Source: Parapedobacter lycopersici
GTDB lineage: Bacteria; Bacteroidota; Bacteroidia; Sphingobacteriales; Sphingobacteriaceae
Length of the DNA: 64,000 nt
Assembly: GCF_024643285.1 (NCBI RefSeq)
Contig: NZ_JAMSLW010000004.1
Location: 62,001-126,000 of the forward strand
Direction: 5' to 3'
Notes under the pieces: generated by a model
Databases searched by the model: none
Told to the model about the DNA's origin: nothing
Seen by the model: only the letters and a program-made list of their open reading frames with translations
Program-made: the position numbers and the translations under genes
Part shown: positions 44,965 to 53,662 of the stretch, in pieces
Layout of the letters: the number at the start of each line of letters is the position of its first letter
How positions within the stretch are numbered: position 1 is the first letter of the stretch

Positions 44965-45519
44965 ATGGCTACTATTAACGTATATACCGAATATACCCCT
45001 AATCCGGCAACCATGAAGTTCCTGGTCAACAAATTATTGATCAACGGAAGTCTGGATTTTCCGGATCAGGAAAAAGCAAATGCCTCCCCTTTTGCGCGCG
45101 AACTTTTTAAGTTTAATTTCGTGAACGGGGTATTTTTTGCCAGTAATTTCGTAACCATTACCAAAACCGACGATGCGGAGTGGGAAGATATCGAAGCGAT
45201 CCTCAAGGATTTCGTCAAGGGTGCGGTAGAAGCCGAACTTAAGGTGCAGGAAATTGAAAAAGACGAAAACGTAAATTTTGAAGGCACGGAAACGGAGATC
45301 AAAATTCAGCAGATCCTGCACGATTATGTAAGGCCGGCAGTAGAACAGGACGGCGGCGCCATCAGTTACAAATCCTTTGCGGAAGGAACCGTGGTTGTTG
45401 AACTGCGTGGTTCGTGCAGTGGCTGCCCATCATCGACCATTACGCTGAAAGCGGGTATAGAAGGCCTGTTAAAGCGGATGGTACCCGAAGTACAGGAAGT
45501 GGTAGCAGAGGCTATGTAA
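44965..45519 (+). CDS. NifU/Nfu-type iron-sulfur scaffold protein
   Basis: A 184-residue protein with an N-terminal Nfu_N domain (about 1-90, beginning TINVYTEYTPNPATMKFLVNK in pieces) and a C-terminal NifU-like domain (about 110-180) with CSGCPSS (CxxC, cysteines that carry an Fe-S cluster). It delivers clusters to apo-proteins. The ATG at 44965 fits the family and the promoter position; the longer open frame is not likely. An SGNH hydrolase gene follows 13 bp later. Confidence 0.93.
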   Translation: MATINVYTEYTPNPATMKFLVNKLLINGSLDFPDQEKANASPFARELFKFNFVNGVFFASNFVTITKTDDAEWEDIEAILKDFVKGAVEAELKVQEIEKDENVNFEGTETEIKIQQILHDYVRPAVEQDGGAISYKSFAEGTVVVELRGSCSGCPSSTITLKAGIEGLLKRMVPEVQEVVAEAM

Positions 45520-45532
45520 TTCCACCGCCGAT

Positions 45533-46249
45533 ATGAAGTCTGTTGTTTCTCCTTTTCTCTTAAAATATAAGCTACCGGGAGTACTTTTTATGTTGGTTGC
45601 GACTTTTTTCGCTGCCTGCAGCAATTCACCCGGGCAAAAAGAATCTGCCAGCGCAACCGGAACATTACAGGATACTGCAATTCGATCCCAGAAAAAAATC
45701 AAAAACATTCTTTTTTTTGGCAATAGCCTTACTGCCGGATTGGGTCTGGAGCGTCAGGACCTTGCCTTTCCTGGAATTATTCAACAACGGATTGATTCCC
45801 TCGAACTGCCGTACCGGGTAATTAACGGCGGATTAAGCGGTGAAACATCGGCAGGCGGAAACGAACGCATCGATTGGCTGCTCAATGAGGAGATAGCTGT
45901 TTTCGTACTCGAACTGGGGGCTAATGACGGACTCCGGGGCATCCCGACAGATGAGACGCAGAAAAATCTACAAAGTATCATTAACAAGGTAAAAAAGAAG
46001 TATCCGGATTGTCAATTGGTACTGGCTGGCATGATGGTGCCGCCGAGTATGGGAGGCACCTATGTACAGGCCTTCAGAACCATATTTCCGGCACTGGCCA
46101 AGGAAAACAACATGGCGTTTATTCCGTTCCTCCTCGATGGTGTGGCCGGAGAAACAGCGCTGAATCAGCAGGATGGCATCCACCCAACCGCAGAAGGCCA
46201 CCAGATACTGGCAGACAACGTGTGGAAGATATTGGCACCCATGCTATAA
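45533..46249 (+). CDS. SGNH-type arylesterase lipoprotein
   Basis: A 238-residue SGNH (GDSL) hydrolase related to the TesA/arylesterase group. Signal peptide with lipobox (FAACS, Cys29), nucleophile Ser65 in GNSLTAGLGL, GANDGLRG as the second block, and DGIHPTAEGH with the catalytic Asp-His. The block I reads GNSL in place of GDSL, a common variant. It would hydrolyse short esters or lysophospholipids in the periplasm. Confidence 0.9.
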   Translation: MKSVVSPFLLKYKLPGVLFMLVATFFAACSNSPGQKESASATGTLQDTAIRSQKKIKNILFFGNSLTAGLGLERQDLAFPGIIQQRIDSLELPYRVINGGLSGETSAGGNERIDWLLNEEIAVFVLELGANDGLRGIPTDETQKNLQSIINKVKKKYPDCQLVLAGMMVPPSMGGTYVQAFRTIFPALAKENNMAFIPFLLDGVAGETALNQQDGIHPTAEGHQILADNVWKILAPML

Positions 46250-46365
46250 TCGCCACACCATATCCTTCCAGTCGGTGCACCGTGTTACCCAATCTGACAT
46301 CTTGCATCCCATATCTAACCTAAAATAACTAACTTTAGCACCAAAATCTGAAGCAAGTATATAAA

Positions 46366-47211
46366 ATGAGCGAAGACATCACCAAACTGGAAAAAATTGC
46401 ATCGCAGGTCAGGCGCGATATCGTGCGCATGGTACATGCTTGTCAGTCGGGACACCCCGGTGGATCATTAGGCTGCACTGACTTTTTTGTAGCCCTGTAT
46501 TTTAGCATCATGAAGCGGAAACAGGGATTTGAAATGGATGGCATTGGAGAAGATCTTTTTTTCCTCTCCAATGGTCACATATCCCCCGTGTTCTACAGCA
46601 CACTGGCCCGCGCTGGGTATTTCGAAGTCAGTGAACTGGCGACATTCAGAAAAATTGACTCCCGTCTGCAGGGTCACCCCACTACCCACGAGGGGCTTCC
46701 GGGCATCCGTGTAGCATCCGGATCATTGGGACAGGGACTTTCCGTGGCAATCGGCGCAGCACTGGCAAAGAAGCTGAACCACGACGATAACCTGGTTTAT
46801 GCGCTGATGGGAGACGGTGAACAACAGGAGGGACAGATTTGGGAAGCAGCCATGTACGCCCCATACAATAAGGTGGACAATCTGATTGCTACTATCGATT
46901 ATAATGGCCAACAGATCGACGGCGCTACGGAAGACGTTTTATCGCTTGGCAATCTGAAAGCTAAATGGGAATCTTTTGGCTGGGATGTAATGGAAATGAA
47001 TGGCAACGTCATGGCCGAAGTGGTGTCAGGGCTTCAGGAGGCGAAAGCACATACCGGCAAAGGAAAACCGGTATTAATCCTTATGAAAACCGAGATGGGT
47101 AATGGTGTGGACTTCATGATGGGGTCGCACAAATGGCATGGCGTGGCACCGAATGATGAGCAACTCGCCGCTGCACTGGCCCAATTGGAAGAAACCCTGG
47201 GAGACTATTAA
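46366..47211 (+). CDS. Transketolase, N-terminal subunit
   Basis: A 281-residue half transketolase binding thiamine diphosphate: HPGGSLGCTDF, FLSNGHISPVFYSTLA, and the TPP/Mg motif GDGEQQEGQIWEAAMY followed by IDYNGQQIDG. In split transketolases the second half is a separate gene; here it begins 9 bp downstream. The enzyme transfers two-carbon units in the pentose phosphate pathway. A TAACTTTA element at 46330-46337 resembles the TAnnTTTG box. Confidence 0.95.
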   Translation: MSEDITKLEKIASQVRRDIVRMVHACQSGHPGGSLGCTDFFVALYFSIMKRKQGFEMDGIGEDLFFLSNGHISPVFYSTLARAGYFEVSELATFRKIDSRLQGHPTTHEGLPGIRVASGSLGQGLSVAIGAALAKKLNHDDNLVYALMGDGEQQEGQIWEAAMYAPYNKVDNLIATIDYNGQQIDGATEDVLSLGNLKAKWESFGWDVMEMNGNVMAEVVSGLQEAKAHTGKGKPVLILMKTEMGNGVDFMMGSHKWHGVAPNDEQLAAALAQLEETLGDY

Positions 47212-47220
47212 CGGATAACC

Positions 47221-48174
47221 ATGAAAAAATATACATATACTGAAAAGAAAGATACCCGTTCAGGATTCGGGGCAGGATTATTGGAAGCTGGCCGCCGCAA
47301 CGACCGGGTGGTTGCATTGTGTGCTGACTTGATCGGTTCCCTCAAAATGAACGATTTTATCAAAGCGTTTCCCGAGCGGTTTTTCCAGATCGGAATTGCT
47401 GAGGCCAATATGATGGGCATCGCAGCAGGGTTAACGATTGGCGGAAAGATCCCATATACGGGGACGTTTGCCAATTTTTCAACCGGACGCGTTTATGATC
47501 AGATCCGGCAGTCGATCGCCTATTCCGACAAAAATGTAAAAATATGTGCTTCACATGCCGGGCTGACTTTAGGGGAGGACGGCGCCACGCACCAGATTCT
47601 GGAAGATATAGGGCTGATGAAAATGCTACCCGGAATGACGGTAATCAATCCATGCGATTATAATCAGACAAAGGCGGCTACTATGGCCATTGCAGATCAT
47701 CATGGCCCCGTTTACCTACGTTTCGGTCGGCCGGTTGTTCCTGTTTTTACCGATGCCAATCAAAAATTTGAAATAGGCAAGGCATGGATGGTTAACGAAG
47801 GTAAAGACGTAAGCATTTTCGCCACTGGCCACCTGGTGTGGGAAGCGATACAGGCCGGTGAGCAGCTAGCCGATCTCGGTATTGATGCAGAAATTATTAA
47901 TATTCACACCATTAAACCACTCGATGAGGAGGCCGTGCTGCGGTCGGTAGCCAAAACGGGTTGCGTGGTCACTGCCGAAGAACACAACCGGCTCGGTGGG
48001 TTGGGCGACAGTATTGCCCAGGTATTAGCCAAACACCGGCCTACTCCCCAGGAATATGTGGCGGTAAACGACAGCTTTGGCGAGAGCGGTACACCGGCGC
48101 AATTAATGGAAAAGTACGGCTTAAATGCAGCGAACATCGTGACTGCCGTACAACGGGTAATTAAACGAAAGTAA
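47221..48174 (+). CDS. Transketolase, C-terminal subunit
   Basis: A 317-residue pyrimidine-binding and C-terminal domain half of transketolase, matching the N-terminal subunit just upstream. Features: GIAEANMMGIAAGLTIGGK with the catalytic Glu, THQILEDIGLMKMLPGMTVI, and the C-terminal domain (AEEHNRLGGLGDSIAQVL). Together the two genes equal one full-length transketolase of about 600 residues. A 7-bp hairpin (48180-48201) follows the stop. Confidence 0.95.
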   Translation: MKKYTYTEKKDTRSGFGAGLLEAGRRNDRVVALCADLIGSLKMNDFIKAFPERFFQIGIAEANMMGIAAGLTIGGKIPYTGTFANFSTGRVYDQIRQSIAYSDKNVKICASHAGLTLGEDGATHQILEDIGLMKMLPGMTVINPCDYNQTKAATMAIADHHGPVYLRFGRPVVPVFTDANQKFEIGKAWMVNEGKDVSIFATGHLVWEAIQAGEQLADLGIDAEIINIHTIKPLDEEAVLRSVAKTGCVVTAEEHNRLGGLGDSIAQVLAKHRPTPQEYVAVNDSFGESGTPAQLMEKYGLNAANIVTAVQRVIKRK

Positions 48175-48208
48175 TCCCTGCGTGTGTGGCTTTGCGCACG
48201 CCTGAGCT

Positions 48209-48754
48209 ATGGAAGACGCCCAAATACTGGAAAAATTTGCAGATGAGCGTACACGTGACGAGGCGTTTGCCCAGTTATTGAAAAAGTATCAGCAAAAGAT
48301 TTATTGGCATGTGCGCCGGCTGGTCATCGACCACGATGATGCCGATGACCTGGTACAGGATATCTTCGTCAAGGTGTGGAAAAACTTGGGCAACTTCCGG
48401 GAGGATGCGCAACTATACACCTGGCTTTACCGGATTGCCACGAATGAATGTATCACATTTTTGAACAAAAAGAAACAGCGCCAGCAAATTTCCCTGGATG
48501 ATGAGAGTTCAGCATATCTGGTTGATTCACTGGCCGACCATACGTATTTCAATGGAACCCAGGCGCAGCTGAAATTACAGCAGGCATTGCTGACCCTTCC
48601 TGAAAAACAACGACTGGTCTTCAACATGAAATATTTTGACGATTTGAAATACGAAGAAATTTCAGAAATTGTCGGCACCAGTGTCGGGGCGCTGAAAGCC
48701 TCTTACCATTTGGCAGTAAAGAAAATAGCACAGTTTTTTGAGGCGCATGATTAA
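48209..48754 (+). CDS. ECF RNA polymerase sigma factor
   Basis: A 181-residue ECF factor with region 2 (HDDADDLVQDIFVKVWKNL, then LYTWLYRIATNECITFLNKKK) and region 4 (DDLKYEEISEIVGTSVGALKASYHLAVKKI). It opens a three-gene unit with the single-helix membrane protein and the exported helical protein that follow, in a layout common for Bacteroidota ECF regulation. Confidence 0.95.
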   Translation: MEDAQILEKFADERTRDEAFAQLLKKYQQKIYWHVRRLVIDHDDADDLVQDIFVKVWKNLGNFREDAQLYTWLYRIATNECITFLNKKKQRQQISLDDESSAYLVDSLADHTYFNGTQAQLKLQQALLTLPEKQRLVFNMKYFDDLKYEEISEIVGTSVGALKASYHLAVKKIAQFFEAHD

Positions 48755-48787
48755 ACCTTCGGATACCATTTGTATCTAAGCAGTACC

Positions 48788-49408
48788 ATGAAGGAAAAAG
48801 ATACACACCATGATTTGAACGGATTGGAGGAATCAGCCGGTTCCCTGCAGGCCACTCCATTTACCGTGCCGGATCATTATTTTGAAGAATCAAATCGCCG
48901 TATCCTTCAACGGTGTCAGCACATCGTTGCTTCAGAAGCTGCATTCACTCCACATGCGGAGTATTTCGATCAACTGCAGGACCGAATACTGATTAAAGTT
49001 GCAGAGGAAAAATTAAGGGAGAAAGCCGGCGCTTCGGGCTTTACCGTGCCAGCGGGTTATTTTGAAGTCTCCCAAGCCGCTCTACTCAACCGGATAAGCC
49101 AGGATGAACCGGTGCTGGCAGTTCCTCCCGTCAGAAGAATAATCCCCCGGACATGGCTGCGATATGCCGCAGCGGCCTGTGTGGCAGGTGTATTGGGTAT
49201 AATGGGATATCTCGGATTAGTCAACCGCGAAGAGAGCCGTTTAGCAACGGTATCTGATCAGGAAATACTGAGTTACCTCGAGTTTTACGGCGAGCCAGCC
49301 GATATCACATATATTGCGGAGTACCTGGACCGGGACGATGACATTGCCGTCGAATTAAACGAATTAAGTGAAGAGGATATCGAAGCATACCTCAATAATA
49401 CGCTGTAA
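48788..49408 (+). CDS. Membrane protein, probable anti-sigma factor
   Basis: A 206-residue protein: a cytoplasmic N-terminal part (about 1-118) with two copies of a phrase like FTVPDHYFEESNRRIL / FTVPAGYFEVSQAALL, one membrane helix (about 123-147, WLRYAAAACVAGVLGIMGYLGLV), and a short acidic periplasmic tail. Gene position (33 bp after the ECF sigma, 1 bp before the exported gene) and topology suggest an anti-sigma factor. No named family is certain. ATG at 48788 is preferred over the longer open frame. Confidence 0.7.
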   Translation: MKEKDTHHDLNGLEESAGSLQATPFTVPDHYFEESNRRILQRCQHIVASEAAFTPHAEYFDQLQDRILIKVAEEKLREKAGASGFTVPAGYFEVSQAALLNRISQDEPVLAVPPVRRIIPRTWLRYAAAACVAGVLGIMGYLGLVNREESRLATVSDQEILSYLEFYGEPADITYIAEYLDRDDDIAVELNELSEEDIEAYLNNTL

Positions 49409-49409
49409 A

Positions 49410-49889
49410 ATGACCATGGCTAACTATTTCAAGATCGTGATCGCTGTACTGCTGTCATCCATAGCAACCAGTGTATGGGCGCAAGAGAGCCGGGCAGCGC
49501 GTTTTGAGCGGATCGAAATGGAAAAGATTGCGTTTATTACGAAAGAGCTCGACCTCTCACCGGGGGAGGCGGAAAAGTTTTTCCCGATTTATAACCAATA
49601 CCGGGCAGAGTTTTCCAAACTGCGGCAGGAAAAACGGGACAGGCGCCCAGCCGCTCGTACTTACCTGCAAAGCCAGAGCCAATCGCTGCAACCTAACGGA
49701 TTTAATTCCAGCCGTGATGTCCTGGCATTTGACGCCAAGGAACTGGAGCTTAAGAAAATTTACCGCCAACGCTTTTCCAATGTCATTGGTGCGGCACGTG
49801 CTTCGCAGTTTTTTGCCGTGGAAGAAGAATTCCGCAATTACCTGATGCGCGAACTACAGCAACGCAGAAACGGACGGGACCAGGAATAA
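49410..49889 (+). CDS. Exported helical protein, Spy/CpxP-like
   Basis: A 159-residue protein with a signal peptide (about 1-23, ending VWAQE) and a long, charged helical mature part: EKIAFITKELDLSPGEAEKFFPIYNQYRAEF (in pieces) and LELKKIYRQRFSNVIGAARASQFF. The LSPGEAEKFFPIYNQY pattern is typical of periplasmic helical sensors/chaperones (Spy/CpxP-like) found beside ECF units in Bacteroidota. Start ATG 49410 is 1 bp after the previous stop. Likely a periplasmic partner of the sigma/anti-sigma pair (inference). Confidence 0.75.
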   Translation: MTMANYFKIVIAVLLSSIATSVWAQESRAARFERIEMEKIAFITKELDLSPGEAEKFFPIYNQYRAEFSKLRQEKRDRRPAARTYLQSQSQSLQPNGFNSSRDVLAFDAKELELKKIYRQRFSNVIGAARASQFFAVEEEFRNYLMRELQQRRNGRDQE

Positions 49890-49909
49890 CAAGTCCACCA
49901 CGATGAAGT

Positions 49910-51097
49910 ATGCTTAATAATCGCCAGCTTTTCTTATTGAACACTGCCCAGACTTCGGATGCCCCACGACTTATTGAGGTCGACCGGGCCGAGGGAGTCT
50001 ATCTCTTTGGCCCCAACGGCGAGAAATATATCGATCTGGTGTCCGGTTTTGCCGTCAGCAACATCGGTCACCGCCACCCCGAAGTGCTGGAGGCCATATC
50101 TGATCAACTCAACAAATACCTGCACGTAACGGTTTACGGCGAATTTGTCCAGGCACCGCAGGTACAGCTGGCTACCGCGCTACTTGCATTACTTCCCCAG
50201 CAACTCAACAGTGTCTACTTCACCAATTCCGGAACCGAAGCCACGGAAGGGGCAATGAAAATCGCTAAAAAGTTTACTGGCAGGCAAGAGATCATTGCGG
50301 CAGACAAAGCATATCATGGCAGTACTCAAGGCGCGCTGAGCCTCATTGGAAACCCCGAATACCGACGGGCTTATGCTCCCCTGCTACCGGGTATCCGATT
50401 TATCCGATATCACGATTTTGATGACCTCGACCGGATTACCGATGCCACCGCAGCGGTTGTACTTGAAGCAATACAGGGTGAGGCAGGCATTCGGGTGCCA
50501 ACTCCGGCATATATGCAGGCCGTCCGCAAACGCTGTGATGAAGTGGGTGCCATACTTATTTTTGATGAGATACAGACCGGGTTCGGCCGTACAGGCCGGT
50601 TATTCGCTTTTGAACACTATGGAATAGTACCCGACATCCTGCTGCTCGCCAAAGGCATGGGCGGCGGTATGCCCATCGGGGCGTTTATCGCCAATAAACG
50701 GATCATGGACGTCATCAAAGAAAACCCCATATTAGGGCATATTACCACTTTCGGCGGCCATCCCGTCAGCTGTGCAGCGGCGCTGGCATCGCTTCGCGTA
50801 ATCACCGGAGACAGCCTCCTGCAGCATGTGGAGGAAAAAGCGCAGTTGTTCCGGCAACGATTGCAGCATCCGGCAATACACGAAATCCGCGGAAAAGGCC
50901 TGATGTTGTGCTTGCAGCTGGACACCTTCCGCCAGGTGTCCGCCGTCAGTGCCTATTGTGCCTCCCATGGTGTAATGATCGACTGGTTTCTGCATTGCGA
51001 AACCGCCTTGCGCATCGCCCCGCCACTCACCATCAGTGAGACAGAAATCATAGCTGCCTGCGATGTGATTCTGGCCGCACTCTCCCAAAAAGACTGA
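49910..51097 (+). CDS. Class III aminotransferase (ArgD-like)
   Basis: A 395-residue PLP enzyme of aminotransferase class III. PLP-binding Lys248 is in LLAKGMGGGMP; other motifs are NSGTEATEGAMKIAKK (106-121), QGEAG (189-193) and IFDEIQTGFGRTG (217-229). It resembles acetylornithine or other omega-amino acid aminotransferases; the substrate cannot be fixed from motifs. It stands 20 bp after the exported helical gene. Confidence 0.9.
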   Translation: MLNNRQLFLLNTAQTSDAPRLIEVDRAEGVYLFGPNGEKYIDLVSGFAVSNIGHRHPEVLEAISDQLNKYLHVTVYGEFVQAPQVQLATALLALLPQQLNSVYFTNSGTEATEGAMKIAKKFTGRQEIIAADKAYHGSTQGALSLIGNPEYRRAYAPLLPGIRFIRYHDFDDLDRITDATAAVVLEAIQGEAGIRVPTPAYMQAVRKRCDEVGAILIFDEIQTGFGRTGRLFAFEHYGIVPDILLLAKGMGGGMPIGAFIANKRIMDVIKENPILGHITTFGGHPVSCAAALASLRVITGDSLLQHVEEKAQLFRQRLQHPAIHEIRGKGLMLCLQLDTFRQVSAVSAYCASHGVMIDWFLHCETALRIAPPLTISETEIIAACDVILAALSQKD

Positions 51098-51182
51098 CCG
51101 CCTTTTCCCTATATGCAATAAATACATACATATGCGTATTCATCGCACTGCTATAGCTGCGACAAATGCGGTACTTCCGCCC

Positions 51183-52370
51183 TTATACCACCCGGACCAG
51201 TAATCCCTTCAGGTACTCCCCTTCGGGAAACGAAGCCCTTATTGGATGGTCTTCCGGTTGAGAGAACTGATGGATAAACTGAATTTCCTTATCCGCATCC
51301 AACGCCGCCCAGGCGAGCACCTGTTTAAATGTACCCATATCCATGGCCGCCGAGCAGGAGAACGTAGCCATCAAACCGCCGCTTTCCAGCAGCAACAGCC
51401 CCCTTCTGTTTAACTCTTTGTAAGCGCGGGCCGCCTTATCGAGGCTGGAGCGTGAAGGGGCATATTTCGGCGGATCAAGTATCAGGAGATCGAACCGCTC
51501 CCCAGCATCCGCAAAGGCACGTAACTGCTTGTTTACGTCGGCTTGGATCATCCGGTGATTATTGCGGTCAAATGCATTCTGCTCCATGTTTTTTCCCAGT
51601 GCCTCAAGCGCCAACGCCGAGCTGTCAACGCTGATCACTTCACGGGCACCACGGGCTAGCGCATTAAGTGAAAACCCGCCCGAATAACAAAAACAATCGA
51701 GTACCCGTTTATCACGGGCATATCCGGCGGTAATCAACCGATTATCGCGCTGGTCGCAATAGAAACCCGATTTCTGCCCTTCCACAATATTTACACCATA
51801 GTAAATTCCGTGCTCTTTTACCGTTACCCATTCCGGGGGTAATACACCTGCCAACAACCCATTCTCCGTAGTCAGCCCCTCATGTTGCTGTGCCCGGGCA
51901 TCACTGCGCTCATATATCCCATGGGGGTGTAGCAGTGAATTCAGTTCATCAATGATGACCGGTTTCATCCGCTCCACGCCGGAGGCATGAACCTGCAGTG
52001 AAATAAAATCAGCATAACGGTCCACAATTAAACCAGGTAGGTAGTCAGCTTCCCCAAAGATAAGCCGAAAGGTATTGGTATCCGCCGACTGCAGCAGAGC
52101 TGTCCTTGCATGCACGGCACGTCGTATTTTTTGACGCCACCACTGCTCATCAGGAGGGCAGTCAACACGCCACTCAAGCAACCTGATGGCCACCCGCGAT
52201 TGGTCGTTGTAATAACCATAGGCGACAAAATCACCTGCATGATTAATCACCTCTACCAGTTCTCCATTTTCCGTGGCCTCCGGCGACCGCTCTACAGCCC
52301 CCGAAAATATCCACGGATGATACTGAAAAGCCGCCTTGTCTTTTCCCTTTTTGAGTTGTATGGTATGCAT
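51183..52370 (-). CDS. Class I SAM-dependent rRNA methyltransferase, RlmI-like
   Basis: A 395-residue protein of the RlmI/RlmK type: a PUA-like N-terminal domain (KDKAAFQYHPWIFSGAV), a central EEHE-like domain, and a class I Rossmann methyltransferase with VLDCFCYSGGFSLNALA and LILDPPKYAPSRSS (motif IV PP). RlmI methylates 23S rRNA cytosine in E. coli; the exact target here is not known. ATG at 52370 matches the family start. A TATTTTTG element lies 6 bp upstream. Confidence 0.93.
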   Translation of the reverse strand: MHTIQLKKGKDKAAFQYHPWIFSGAVERSPEATENGELVEVINHAGDFVAYGYYNDQSRVAIRLLEWRVDCPPDEQWWRQKIRRAVHARTALLQSADTNTFRLIFGEADYLPGLIVDRYADFISLQVHASGVERMKPVIIDELNSLLHPHGIYERSDARAQQHEGLTTENGLLAGVLPPEWVTVKEHGIYYGVNIVEGQKSGFYCDQRDNRLITAGYARDKRVLDCFCYSGGFSLNALARGAREVISVDSSALALEALGKNMEQNAFDRNNHRMIQADVNKQLRAFADAGERFDLLILDPPKYAPSRSSLDKAARAYKELNRRGLLLLESGGLMATFSCSAAMDMGTFKQVLAWAALDADKEIQFIHQFSQPEDHPIRASFPEGEYLKGLLVRVV

Positions 52371-52376
52371 GAACCG

Positions 52377-52384
52377 CAAAAATA
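52377..52384 (-). promoter_or_regulatory. Candidate TAnnTTTG element before the RlmI-like gene
   Basis: TATTTTTG on the minus strand, 6 bp upstream of the ATG at 52370, with TTG at 52407-52409 (spacing 22, a little long). Weak support; transcription would be nearly leaderless. Confidence 0.3.
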
Positions 52385-52498
52385 ATTTTTTGGAAAACGT
52401 GATAATCAATTTTTTTTCAAAAAGGTGCAACGCCCCATTGATTTCAACGTCTATTGATCAAGTGAATCAGAAGCAGGGGAACCATCAGTGAAATCATG

Positions 52499-52506
52499 TA
52501 TTTTTG
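52499..52506 (+). promoter_or_regulatory. TAnnTTTG promoter element of the TTG-start ECF gene
   Basis: TATTTTTG, 24 bp upstream of the TTG start at 52531. No TTG at the -33 distance. Confidence 0.4.
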
Positions 52507-52530
52507 AATAGTATAGCAAAACACAATTAA

Positions 52531-53067
52531 TTGAAAGCCTCATTCAATGATGAACACTATGAATTGGTATTGGCCTGTAAACGGGGTGATCGCCAATCAC
52601 AATTCAGGTTGTACCATTTATATGCAAAAGCGATGTACAATACGGCGCTTCGCATTGTACAGGACGAAGCGGAAGCAGCAGATGTATTGCAAGAGGCATT
52701 CATCGATGCGTTTTCCCGGCTGGATAATTTTCGGCAGGAAAGCACCTTTGGCCTCTGGATGAAGCAGATCGTGGTCAACAAATCGATCTCCGCATTGCGC
52801 AAACGCAAAGTCACCTGGTGTCCGATTGAAGACGGGGAGCATGTAGCTGAAGAAGATACCGAAGAACAGGATATTACCTTCCGGGTCGAAGCGGTCAAAC
52901 AAGCCATCGACAGACTACCCGAAGGTTACCGACTGGTACTGACACTGTATTTACTCGAAGGTTACGATCACGAGGAGATTGCACATATTTTGCATATCAA
53001 CGAGGCGACCTCCCGGAGTCAGTTTTTACGGGGTAGGCGAAAATTGCTGGATTATCTGGCTAATTAA
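52531..53067 (+). CDS. ECF RNA polymerase sigma factor, TTG start
   Basis: A 178-residue ECF factor: region 2 (EAADVLQEAFIDAFSRLDNFRQE in pieces, GLWMKQIVVNKSISALRKRK) and region 4 (LEGYDHEEIAHILHINEATSRSQFLRGRRKLLDYL). A stop codon (TAA, 52528-52530) lies immediately before the frame, and the first in-frame ATG falls inside region 2. So TTG at 52531 is the only fitting start. The next gene (53108) follows 40 bp later on the same strand. Confidence 0.9.
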   Translation: MKASFNDEHYELVLACKRGDRQSQFRLYHLYAKAMYNTALRIVQDEAEAADVLQEAFIDAFSRLDNFRQESTFGLWMKQIVVNKSISALRKRKVTWCPIEDGEHVAEEDTEEQDITFRVEAVKQAIDRLPEGYRLVLTLYLLEGYDHEEIAHILHINEATSRSQFLRGRRKLLDYLAN

Positions 53068-53107
53068 GATCGAAAGCGAGTTTAGGAAAAAGAATAAAGA
53101 TAAGGAG

Positions 53108-53662
53108 ATGAAACAGCAGCTAAAAAAATTCATACAGCATAACCGGGCAGACTTCGACCATGCCAATCCACCGGACGGGCTTTGGTTATCCATTGCAACG
53201 GCACTTGATGCACAGCAAAAAAATCAACCCCCGGTCCGTAAATTCTGGAAAGGGCGATTGATACGGATAGCCGCCACAATCGTACTGGCAGGGATTGCAG
53301 GTCTAACGATCTATCACTACGGAAGACAACAGGCATATGACGATTACAGCCGCATCAACCCCACGCTTGCAGCAGAGCAGCAGGCTTATGTACGGCTGGT
53401 AACACAAAAGCGGGATTCCATTGCCGATTTTGCAGCCTCGAACCCTGCGCTTTATGGCGAGTTTTCCGAGGTGCTCCGTCAGATGGAGACCAATTATAAT
53501 ACGTTGAAACAGGAACTTTCGCAGAGCCCCAACAAGGAATTAACCCTGGAGGCAATGATCCGCAATCTGCAGGTACAAATTGAAGTACTTGGCCAGCAGA
53601 TGGAAATTATGAACTATGTAAAAAAAGAAAAACATAATACCACCAAAAATGAACAGATTTAA
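53108..53662 (+). CDS. Membrane protein beside ECF sigma, probable anti-sigma
   Basis: A 184-residue protein with a cytoplasmic N-terminus (about 1-53), one membrane helix (about 54-72, IAATIVLAGIAGLTIYHYG), and a periplasmic helical part (about 80-184) including a predicted coiled coil MIRNLQVQIEVLGQQMEIMN. Position after the ECF sigma gene and topology suggest an anti-sigma factor. ATG at 53108 is chosen; AAGGAG abuts it directly, too close for an ideal ribosome site. Overlaps the next gene by 14 bp. Confidence 0.75.
   Translation: MKQQLKKFIQHNRADFDHANPPDGLWLSIATALDAQQKNQPPVRKFWKGRLIRIAATIVLAGIAGLTIYHYGRQQAYDDYSRINPTLAAEQQAYVRLVTQKRDSIADFAASNPALYGEFSEVLRQMETNYNTLKQELSQSPNKELTLEAMIRNLQVQIEVLGQQMEIMNYVKKEKHNTTKNEQI

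Noticed and set aside
48180-48201. A 7-bp hairpin between transketolase and the ECF gene as a terminator
   Set aside because: Stem includes a G-T pair, the loop is 8 nt and no T-run follows; too weak to call.
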